Of a stretch of 64,000 bases of DNA, positions 53,301-59,345 are shown piece by piece. The stretch lies in assembly GCA_013398955.1 (NCBI GenBank), contig VWPU01011590.1, positions 248,001 through 312,000 on the forward strand, read 5' to 3'. Source of the DNA: Callaeas wilsoni. Its lineage: Eukaryota; Chordata; Aves; Passeriformes; Callaeidae. The notes under the pieces were generated by a model. That model worked only from the letters and a program-made list of their open reading frames with translations, made no database searches and was not told the origin of the DNA. The position numbers and the translations under genes were made by a program. How positions within the stretch are numbered: the stretch's first letter is position 1; every line of letters begins with the position of its first letter.

Positions 53301-55848
53301 TTAATTTTACAAAGATGGAATCAGAGACATGGGGATGTTCACAGCTGGCAAAATGTGAAGTGTATTTTCACGTAGGCCAGCACAAGGCTCTCAGCAGAAG
53401 TTACTAGTTAATACAATGGGGGGTCCCCAGATCTAAGCTGACCCCTGCAGGCAGTTTTAAACCTCCCAGTAGGGATTCTCTTACCTGCAGTTTGCTACTT
53501 AACCAAGGAAATCATGTCAGTTTACTTAAAATAGAAACCATTTAATGCTGAGTGATGGCATGATATGTTTTGGTGAGCTATGGCATAGTCAACATTTTTA
53601 ACTCAAAACATGCAGAGCCCCCATTTCATTTCTGTTTGAACTGGCTTGCACCAGAGCTAGACAGCAATATTGAATGAGATTGCTAGAATGAGCTGTTTCT
53701 TGTCCCATTCCTGAGGTTACACATTTTCTGAGGCATTTTTTTCTTTTCCTTCTGGGATTGATCTGCACTGCTGAAGTCAATGAATGCGTACGACGACTTG
53801 GACATAGTGTTGAGAAATTATTTCTTTCTCCACTGAAATTACTTGTGAGAAGAATTACAAAAACTGTTTATCTCACACACTATTGAAACCCAGTTTGAGT
53901 AAGAAATCATGGATTGTCTCATAATACTGGAAGCTGTCCACAAGCTTAAGTTTGGTGTGAACTTTGGAAAACAGTTTTAGAAGCTGAAGGCTGTGGGGAA
54001 GTTTTTTAAGTAGAAATTACTTTATACACATTTAAGTTATAGATCAATATATAATGCTTTATATCTGCATACACACACAAACACGCATGCACAGAGCAGA
54101 CCGCTGCATGCTGGAAAATCCAGATCATGATCTCTATTGCATCTTGAAAAAGTTGTCAAACATGATCAAGTCAGGCAGTAGTTTTTCACGGTTGTGGTGC
54201 AGTTTGTTAGCGACATTAAGCACTATGGTGTGTACTCCCTGTCCTAGGACAAGCCCACCAGAGAAGAAACTATGTAACTGCCACGGGGTGAAAACGAGAG
54301 CATTATTCAAATGAGGAAGACTTTGTGTCTGTGCTCTCATGTGTGCACAATGCCTTTTATTTGCCTGGAGAGAAGGTTGCTGAAAAATGCATAAACACTC
54401 CCCTGATCTCGTGGCTCATGTGAAAAGAAGCAACCTAACTGGCAGTAGGGCAGACTTTGTAGCTGTGCTACTGTTATAGTTCATGAAATATTACTGAGAA
54501 CAGTCATTTCTAGGGGGAAGAAAGGGGTCTGCCATTTTTCCAACACTCTTGTGACTATTGTAGCTACTGAAATCTTTCTAGAAGAAGTAATCCAAGACAA
54601 AACAGCATCTAAAGTCTCTACAGATGTTACGTACACATTGACTCTGAACATCTTCTAGGACTTAATTTTGGAGCATGAGATGCTACCTCATCACCAAGAG
54701 GCAGATTAAAAACAGAACGGTTTGAGTGATTGCTCATTTGTATAGTGCTGTGATCCACACCTCATCATCAAGAGGCAGATGACATCAACTGGGGATGGGT
54801 GCTGGTGTCACACAATGCAGAAAATGAGGCTGGGCTGCACCACCCGCTGGGATTGAGGGTTGGAGTTTTGGACATACTGACATTAATAGCCCTTCTCCCT
54901 CCCTGACTGACCCTGTTCCCCAAAACTCAGGCTCTGAGGTTACATCTTCATTTCACATGTAAGTCTTCTATCCACTTAGTCCAACTGAAAGAAGGCCATG
55001 AGCGCTGCACGCTGCAGATCCAGCAGCTGCTGAATTGTGCTCTGTCCAGCACTAGTCCCTCCTCCGGACAGCTCAGCTGCCTCGCACTAAAATCAGCATC
55101 ACGCAGGGTCAGAGGTTTGTGCATCTGGGGGTACGACGGAGCTCAGGCGCGGCCCAGCCTCCGTACGGAGCTGCTACTGGAGGGGAGCGCAGGGAACAAG
55201 GAGCGGCGGGGCGCCTTGGTCAGGAAGTGTCACCACACACCTCTGTCACCACACACGGCATCCCGGTAGTCACAAACGCAGCTTACACGGCATCCCAGTT
55301 AAGCTTTGCCTCATCGGGCCGCACACCCGGCCGGGGAAGGGGGAAGAACGACACCACCGGTGCAGCTATGCACATGGAGGGGAAGGGATACGACCTCCAC
55401 GCTACAGCGGGATGAAGGATGGCCCGGCAGTCGGCGTCCCGACCCCTGAAGGGCCCCGCCGGCCCGAAGGACACCGCAACGGGGTCGGCAGCTTCAGCGC
55501 GGCCACGGGCGGGACGGAAGAGGAGGAGGCAGGGGGGCCGTAGGACGCCGGGCGGGAGCTGGCGGCGTGTCCCGGGATACCCGGGGGTACCGGGAGCGGG
55601 GACAGTCCCGGCGAGAGGGGGGTGCGGGACACGCTCCCAGCACGGCGGGAAGGGGCGGGGAAAGGCAAGTCGCTACCGCGCATGCGCGCTGGCCGTCCCT
55701 CTCTCACCATTACCTGCGAGCCGCCAGGCGCCGTCGCTTTCTTTTTCTTGGCGGCGCCGCCACCGGTGCCCGGGCTCGCCGGGCGCTTCTTGCTGCGGGA
55801 CGCGGCGCCGGCGGGAGACGAGGCGGCGGCGGGGGCCAGGCTCGCCAT
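26238..55848 (-). CDS. INO80C: INO80 complex subunit C (Ies6 homologue), five coding exons
   Basis: Joining 55848-55714, 35637-35527, 32605-32494, 30806-30739 and 26369-26238 gives an uninterrupted 185-residue protein ending in TGA. It matches vertebrate INO80C along its whole length, as I remember the 192-residue human protein. Landmarks are a basic N-terminus with SKKRPASP and AAKKKK, the linker AKPLPFKDPNF, the block KKNRTWKNLKQILASERALP, and a C-terminal YL1-C domain (about residues 135-180) containing YTDPQSKLRFSTIEEF and LPSDVVTGYLALRKA. The family is a nuclear, non-catalytic subunit of the INO80 chromatin remodeller; in yeast, Ies6 pairs with Arp5 and couples ATP hydrolysis to nucleosome sliding. 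All four introns are GT-AG. Three junctions are phase 0, and one (exon 3/4) splits a Tyr codon. Differences from human as I recall it include SGIGG for SGHGG and IRMLP for IRRLP. The gene spans about 30 kb, mostly intron 1. There are no frameshifts or stops, so it appears functional. Confidence 0.97.
26370..30738 (-). other. INO80C intron 4
   Basis: This 4.4 kb AT-rich intron has donor gtaagt and acceptor tttcttttttcag-type ends. A GC-richer patch at about 26.87-27.4 kb holds several overlapping plus-strand open frames, none of them recognisable. I see no CR1 or SINE copy in it. Confidence 0.85.
30739..30806 (-). CDS. INO80C: INO80C exon 4 (68 bp)
   Basis: The acceptor tttctctctag precedes ATTTTAAT and the donor is CCG|gtaagt. 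The exon starts in phase 1, completing the split Tyr codon, and ends in phase 0. It encodes YFNIDAPPSFKPAKKYSDIS and then GLP. This leads into the YL1-C domain and matches the human segment YFSIDAPPSFKPAKKYSDVS. It is too short to appear as an ATG-initiated ORF. Confidence 0.96.
30807..32493 (-). other. INO80C intron 3
   Basis: This is a 1.7 kb intron with donor gtaagc. Apart from a short TA run at 30840-30855 just upstream of exon 4, I see no repeat, RNA gene or further exon. Confidence 0.85.
30840..30855 (+). repeat. TA dinucleotide microsatellite
   Basis: This is an alternating TA run of about 16 bases, about 35 bp upstream of INO80C exon 4 in the gene's direction. It is short and may be polymorphic. 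Confidence 0.85.
32494..32605 (-). CDS. INO80C: INO80C exon 3 (conserved basic core)
   Basis: The acceptor ttttaattctag precedes CAC and the donor is gtaagc. The exon is 112 bp, entering in phase 0 and leaving in phase 1. It encodes HSGIGGAAAGKKNRTWKNLK followed by QILASERALPWQLNDPS and the first base of a Tyr codon. This is the most conserved block N-terminal to the YL1-C domain. The full exon has no ATG-initiated frame, so simple ORF lists miss it. I found it by looking for the ALPWQLND motif on the minus strand. Confidence 0.96.
32606..35526 (-). other. INO80C intron 2
   Basis: This is a 2.9 kb intron with donor gtaagt and no recognisable transposable element. A plus-strand open frame at 34460-34807 has no family resemblance. 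Its surroundings are slightly CpG-richer than the rest of the intron. Confidence 0.85.
35527..35637 (-). CDS. INO80C: INO80C exon 2 (37 codons)
   Basis: The acceptor tttttcctgcag precedes AGT and the donor is gtaagt, so the exon is 111 bp and phase 0 at both ends. It encodes SAGGEAVSENKF, then a Ser/Thr-rich stretch, then AKPLPFKDPNFI. The last block is the recognisable family motif before the conserved core. The middle is poorly conserved, as in other INO80C proteins. Confidence 0.95.
36493..36506 (+). repeat. Poly(T) run of 14
   Basis: This is a homopolymer in INO80C intron 1, an A run in the gene's sense. I see no adjacent element to explain it. Confidence 0.85.
42872..42995 (-). other. 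Exon-like segment in intron 1, status unknown
   Basis: On the minus strand a polypyrimidine-poor acceptor (aaattttag) and a strong donor (CAG|gtaagt) bracket 124 bp. One frame is open and reads MFGVNLHSDCTLDARWKYSS, then a second stretch ending GFVSLVQ. If joined in phase to exon 1 it would hit a stop within six codons. So it is either a poison or untranslated alternative exon or simply a cryptic donor. Confidence 0.2.
43091..43129 (+). repeat. 13-bp tandem repeat, three units
   Basis: ATAAATAAAGATA occurs twice in perfect tandem (43091-43103 and 43104-43116), then as ATACATAAAGACA (43117-43129) with two changes. It is an AT-rich minisatellite in intron 1. Confidence 0.9.
44509..44688 (-). 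other. Possible alternative terminal exon in intron 1, status unknown
   Basis: On the minus strand a good acceptor (ttttttttcag) precedes AATGAAATTATT. The frame that is phase-compatible with exon 1 stays open for 59 codons and ends NVNGT, then TGA. The peptide has a hydrophobic core (EWTWILLLPWLKAVIRRR) unlike the rest of INO80C and unlike anything I recognise. A weaker internal donor (CTG|gtatgc) lies at 44550. Chance is a reasonable explanation. Confidence 0.2.
46655..46832 (-). mobile_element. CR1 LINE fragment in INO80C intron 1
   Basis: On the plus strand, aatcactgaggctggaatgg, then aggaggtcaccgactcacct, cctgctcaaagcagggtca and ttgcacaactctcagtgca match the reverse complement of a CR1 3' region. 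It is quite diverged and shares the INO80C orientation. Confidence 0.72.
48432..48505 (+). repeat. Degenerate tRNA-like SINE remnant
   Basis: TTAGCCCAGCGGTCAGGG resembles a polymerase III A box. About 30 bases on, GGTTTCAATCTCC resembles a B box. CTCAGGCAGTGGCAGG then follows, as in old tRNA-derived interspersed repeats of amniotes. It does not fold into a convincing intact tRNA, so I treat it as a fossil SINE head. The family is not identified. Confidence 0.4.
51662..51714. repeat. Imperfect inverted repeat (hairpin-forming)
   Basis: TTATGTACT at 51662-51670 pairs perfectly with AGTACATAA at 51706-51714. Inside it, AAGCT (51676-51680) pairs with AGCTT (51698-51702), and CCC can pair with GGG near the loop. 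The preceding gggccagattctg resembles the edge of an old palindromic repeat seen in reptile and bird genomes. This could be a small fossil DNA element or a chance palindrome. Confidence 0.55.
52851..52970 (-). mobile_element. tRNA-Ile-derived SINE with CR1-type tail (TguSINE1-like), 5'-truncated
   Basis: On the minus strand the element starts inside a tRNA-Ile-like head, with anticodon-loop context TGCTAATAAC (AAT anticodon). It then has CCAAGGTTGTGGGTTCAATCC, which contains the polymerase III B box, and continues with ACATATGGGCC to the tRNA 3' end. A tail follows (GATGATCC, then TCTTCCAACTCC, then ACATTCTGTGTG) that resembles the 3' end of CR1, which would allow mobilisation by CR1 reverse transcriptase. 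The first 20 or so bases of the tRNA, including the A box, are missing. This head-tail combination is known from TguSINE1 of passerine birds. The family name rests on memory of its structure, not on a search. Confidence 0.72.
54686..54780 (+). repeat. Split 21-bp direct repeat
   Basis: CCTCATCACCAAGAGGCAGA followed by T at 54686-54706 recurs at 54760-54780 as CCTCATCATCAAGAGGCAGA followed by T, with one mismatch in 21 and a 74-bp period. The sequence between the copies is unrelated. Confidence 0.8.
55651..55660. promoter_or_regulatory. Sp1/KLF-type GC box
   Basis: aggggcgggg is a consensus GC box in the intronic half of the CpG island, on the 3' side of INO80C exon 1. Confidence 0.5.
55678..55687. 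promoter_or_regulatory. NRF1-type palindrome GCGCATGCGC
   Basis: This is a perfect match to the core NRF1 recognition palindrome, embedded in cgcgcatgcgcg. It lies about 30 bp into intron 1, just past the exon 1 donor. NRF1 sites are common at CpG-island promoters of housekeeping genes. Occupancy is inferred only. Confidence 0.6.
55714..55848 (-). CDS. INO80C: INO80C exon 1 (coding part, residues 1-45)
   Basis: This exon encodes 45 residues beginning MASLAPAAAS and ending APGGSQ, followed by the donor CAG|gtaatg. It carries two basic clusters (SKKRP and AAKKKK) that resemble nuclear localisation signals. I chose the ATG at 55848 because it puts SKKRPASP at residue 19, almost the same spacing as in human INO80C. 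It also has G at +4 of the Kozak context. An in-frame upstream ATG at 55950 would add 34 residues with no resemblance to the family and is less likely. The exon is very GC-rich because it sits inside the promoter CpG island. Confidence 0.93.
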
Positions 55849-55915
55849 GCCGCTCCGCTCCGCGCCCGGGCCGGGAGCGCTCCCCCTCCCCGGCCGCAGT
55901 GGCGGCGCTGCGGCC

Positions 55916-55928
55916 CCGCATGCGCAGT
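55916..55928. promoter_or_regulatory. Second NRF1-type site upstream of the INO80C ATG
   Basis: The sequence ccgcatgcgcag reads as TGCGCATGCGG on the minus strand, close to the NRF1 consensus. It lies about 70-80 bp upstream of the start codon, where the transcription start is expected. With the site at 55678 it brackets exon 1. Confidence 0.55.
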
Positions 55929-56130
55929 GGCGACGGCGCAGCTCCGCCACCCCCGGCCGGGCCTGGTCGGAGAGGCCGAGGGCGAGCGGGGGTTGGCCCG
56001 CGGTTGTGAGGCGTCGAGCTCGGAGCGACCGCGCGTGGGGCGAGTCTCGTAGGGAGCAGCTCTTGCCGCCTCCTCGTTGCGCTGCGGTGTCGCGGGCCCC
56101 TTCTCAGAGACCTGGCTGCGGTGGCAGCCT

Positions 56131-56611
56131 CGGCCCTGGGGTAGCCCCTGTGCGTGGGAGGTTGCAAAGTGTGTCGAGGTGTGGGGTTTCTCACCGTAGA
56201 GGGTGAGCAGGAGTGGAAAAGGCGCTGGGTCTGAGTCATTTGTAGCACAGAGGCCTTTGCAGTAGTTTGGGACGTGAGCAGTAAAAAGCTGCGGGAGTGG
56301 CTGAACACGGGCTGTAGTTTGGGACATGGGGCCCTGTCCCCGTGCGGTGCCAGCGCTGGAGCTCTGTGTGCTCCATGTAAACACTGCGCTGTGCCTGCCG
56401 CAGTCACTTTCTTAAGCCTGCCCAAGGTGAGATAAAGTTTATGTGAAAGGCCCTCATACGATGAGAGTGGTGTGCAGGTCTCAAATGTGTTAGTTCTTTT
56501 CCAGTTGCCTCGATAAAATACGCAGAGGGGTTTAACTGCTCTCTTCAGCTCTGAGATGGTGAGCTCTGACAAGCCGAACCAGCGCTCAGTGTGACTGACC
56601 ACGCTGAGCTG
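56131..56611. other. Upstream flank of INO80C CpG island
   Basis: This is moderately GC-rich DNA between the CpG island and the CR1 copy at 56.6 kb. A long minus-strand open frame enters it from the island without resemblance to a protein. I see no gene here. Confidence 0.6.
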
Positions 56612-56938
56612 CATCAACTCCCTGAAAGGAGGCTATAGTGAGGTGGAGTCTGTCTCTTCCACCGTGACTGTGGAGAAAACCAGAGGAAGTGGCCTTAAGA
56701 TGAGACAGGGGAGCTGGAGATTAGCTATTAGAAGAAAAAATTCACTGTTTGAGTGGTCAAGCATTGGAATAGGCTTCCCAGGGAGGTGGTGGAGTCACCA
56801 TCCCTGGAGGTGTTTAAGAGGTGCTTGGATGTGGTGCTGAGTGATCTGTTTTAGGGGTTACAGAGAAAGTGACTGGTTGACAGTTGGACTTAGTGATATT
56901 AAAGGTCTCTCCCAACCTTGACAATTCTATTATTCTAA
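56612..56938 (+). mobile_element. CR1 LINE fragment upstream of INO80C
   Basis: It opens with caactccctgaaaggaggct, within the ORF2 C-terminal region, and continues through gcttcccagggaggtggtgg, tcaccatccctggaggtgtt and gttggacttagtgatatta to ccttgacaattctattatt at the 3' end. It lies about 0.76 kb upstream of the INO80C start codon, in the opposite orientation to the gene. The ORF2 remnant has frameshifts. Confidence 0.93.
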
Positions 56939-58344
56939 CCGTGTCGCCTTTCAAAATGCAAATTATTACAGTTAACATTAAAAATTTCAGACTATACAGC
57001 TGGCTGATACTGATTGCCTGTCTGGGTAATTCATACTGCTAAAGATTTGGTTGCTTCTACAATGTTTTGGCATGGCTAGTGGCCTGGTCCAGTGATTTTT
57101 CTTCTTCTTGGAATCTGGAATAATTTTGCACTGGAGAAACATACCGGAATAGACTTGAGGGGATTTGGACTGTGCTCTAAAGAGTTTTCACAGTCCTCGT
57201 ACTGTCTGTGCTTTTTCACACCGTGCCCCAGAGAAGTGATTGGTGATGAGGTGATGTTGCACAGTTCTTAAGCTGCTTGATGACTGAGAAAAACTTCTGA
57301 GCTTTATGCTTGCATGCACCTGCATTCTGCACAACATGCAGGTCAACTTATTGCCATGTCTGTTTGAGCTACTTCTATGCGATGCCGGTCTTTTTGAAGA
57401 GTTTCCTGGGTTTCCAGCTGCAGCTGCATGAGATCCTGTCCCAGCACATGCCTCGCGGAGAGGCAGAGGTCCAAGAAGTTGATATTCAGGCATAAAAATT
57501 AGGTCACGTTTATAGACGATGCTGTAATGAGGACTGAGCTTGGGCACAGTAGGGGTGCCAGGCAGTGCTGTGTAAAACAAAAACTTTGAAGGTGGCCTGA
57601 AAGAGAGTTGAAGACAAAAGCCCGGGCTTCCAGGCTGTGTTCCAGGCACCTGTGTATGTAGCAGAAAAGCAGGACAAGATTTGCTTTCCAGGGGCATAAG
57701 CAGGGTCTTGTACAAACATCCAAGTCCCATATTGTCCTTCCCATCTGTAGTTGCTGTCTTTCTGTCAGAGCTTGCAGGCTGCCAGCAGCACCACAAAGCC
57801 AACTGGTAAACTGGGCTGCATTTGCCCTTAGTGAGTGTTTCAGGCTTGTGTGTGCTCTGCAGTTCGTGTTTCTTCTCGCTTCACTTGACAGCCTCCCCTT
57901 GCATGCTTAAAATGGTGACCTGAGTGTGGAATTAGCAGGGGCACTGGGAGTTGCAGGGGAGTTGTGTCCCCTGATAAAGCCAGATCCGCTTTGTTGTGTG
58001 CTCAGAACGTTGATCTTGTCTTAGTCAGCCTTTTCTTGTTCTAAGGGCTGGGTCCCATCCGTTTCCCACACGCATGCTGTGTGCTCAGCTCCCAGGCATG
58101 CCCAATTAAATAGGAAGCATACCTTACCACAGGGATGTTTTTACTGAGCAGAGCATCTTTAATGCAAGTGAATCATGCAGAGAATTAACGTGCTGTATCA
58201 GTCAAAGTTTTTAAATAGTGCTTAGCCAGGCTTTTTCTTGTCTGTACCCATTTTGATCAGTTGGCTTACTAAAAAATCACAAGGCCCATGTGTATTGCAG
58301 CAATATTAAGTACAGCAGAATTTTACACAGTACCAAATGCTTTG
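56939..58344. other. Intergenic, no gene recognised
   Basis: A 204-codon minus-strand open frame at 57188-57802 shows no family resemblance, and a different frame across 57499-57744 is also open. I treat both as chance. No repeat or RNA gene is visible. Confidence 0.55.
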
Positions 58345-59345
58345 CAGAATCACAGAATGGGTGGTCAAAGAGACCACAAATGGGTCATCTGGTCATCCGA
58401 GAAACATGGCACAGGGTTGTTTCCAGACAGTTCTTGAGTATCTCCAGTGAGGGAGTCTTCACACTCTCTGGGCACCGTGTTCCAGTGCTCAGAAAGGTGT
58501 ACAGTAAAGAAATTCTTCCTCATATTCAGGTGGAACTTCCTGTGCATCAGTTTCTCACTGTTACCTCTTGTCTCATTGCTCAGCACCACTGAGCAGAGCC
58601 TGGATCCATTCTCTTGGCACCCTCCCTTCACATACTGACAGACATTCATGAGGTCCCCTCTCAGTTGTCTCTTCTCAAGGCTGGACAAGCCAAGTTTCCT
58701 CAGCCTTTCCTCATAAGAGAGGAAGAGCTCCAAGAGCTCCATATTTCTCTTGTACTGAGGAGCCAAGAACTGGACACAGCACTCCAGAGGCAGGCTCAGT
58801 AGGGCTGAGTAGAAGAGGAGGATCACCTCCCTTGACCTGCTGGCAGTGCTCTTCCTAATGTGCACCTCAGGATCTTATTGGCCTTCTTGGCCATGGCTCA
58901 TGGAGAGCCCGCTCATGGACACCTTGCTGTCCACCAGTACCCCCAGGTCCTTCTCCACAGAGCTATTTTCCAGCAGGTCAGCCTCCAGCCTGTACTGGTG
59001 CCTGGGGTTGTTCCCAGGTGCAGGACCCTGCACTTGCCTTTGCTGAATTTCAGAAGGTTCCTCTCCGCCCATCTCTCCACCCTGTCCAGGTCCATCTGAA
59101 GGGCTGCACAGCCCTCTGGAATATTGGGCACTCCTCGCAGTTTTGCGTCATCAGGGAACTTACTGAGGGAGGCCTCTGCCCCTTCATCTTGTTCATTGAT
59201 GAACAAGTTAAACAATACTGGGCTCAATATTGAACCTTAGGGGACACAAGTGACAGGCTTCCAACTGGACCCTGTGCCACTGATTATGACCCTCTGGGAT
59301 CTGCTGTTCAGCCAGTTCTCAATCCACCTCGCTTGAAATCCTGGG
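58345..59345 (-). mobile_element. CR1 LINE, about 1 kb, decayed reverse-transcriptase C-terminal half
   Basis: This is the longest transposable element in the window. From the 5' side on the minus strand it includes SPVLFNLFINEQDEGAEASL, then LSKFPDDAKLRG. The latter is the reverse-transcriptase motif C, FADD in intact CR1 and FPDD here. It then has WAERNLLKFSKGKCRVLHLG, a shift into another frame for SSVEKDLGVLVDSKVSMSG, and later ELGLSSLEKRQLRGDL-type and KNFFTVHLSEHWNTVPRE-like sequence. The 3' end on the plus strand begins near gaatcacagaatggg. Frameshifts and stops make it non-functional. Confidence 0.95.

Larger units (their letters stand above)
35638..55713 (-). other. INO80C intron 1 (about 20 kb)
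   Basis: This large first intron runs from donor gtaatg to acceptor tttttcctgcag. It contains, in genomic order, a T run at 36493-36506, a palindromic repeat-like stretch at 42.5 kb, an exon-like segment at 42.9 kb, a 13-bp tandem repeat at 43.1 kb, a second exon-like segment at 44.6 kb, a CR1 fragment at 46.66 kb, a tRNA-like remnant at 48.4 kb, an inverted repeat at 51.66 kb, a passerine-type SINE at 52.85 kb and a split direct repeat at 54.7 kb. I see nothing definite in the rest. Confidence 0.8.
55115..56130. promoter_or_regulatory. INO80C: CpG island promoter of INO80C
   Basis: This is a dense GC- and CpG-rich block of about 1 kb in otherwise AT-rich DNA. It covers exon 1, its presumed 5' UTR and the start of intron 1. 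There is no TATA box near the inferred start, which is typical of a housekeeping gene. It contains an Sp1-type GGGGCGGGG and two GCATGC-centred NRF1-type sites. Long open frames on both strands here are GC-driven and have no recognisable protein content. Transcription in the opposite direction is possible but unproven. Confidence 0.85.

Noticed and set aside
55848..55950. Upstream in-frame ATG adding 34 residues to INO80C
   Set aside because: The extension is unlike INO80C, and the downstream ATG reproduces the spacing to SKKRPASP seen in the human protein.
55419..56206. Long plus-strand open frames (up to 196 codons) antisense to INO80C exon 1
   Set aside because: They are Arg/Gly/Pro-rich translations of a CpG island with no family resemblance. 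High GC content removes stop codons by chance.
55673..56617. 314-codon minus-strand open frame over the INO80C promoter
   Set aside because: It is in a different frame from the verified exon 1, is Arg-rich, and spans the promoter. GC content explains it.
57188..57802. 204-codon minus-strand open frame
   Set aside because: No domain or family similarity; overlapping frames are also open, and there is no convincing splice or promoter context.
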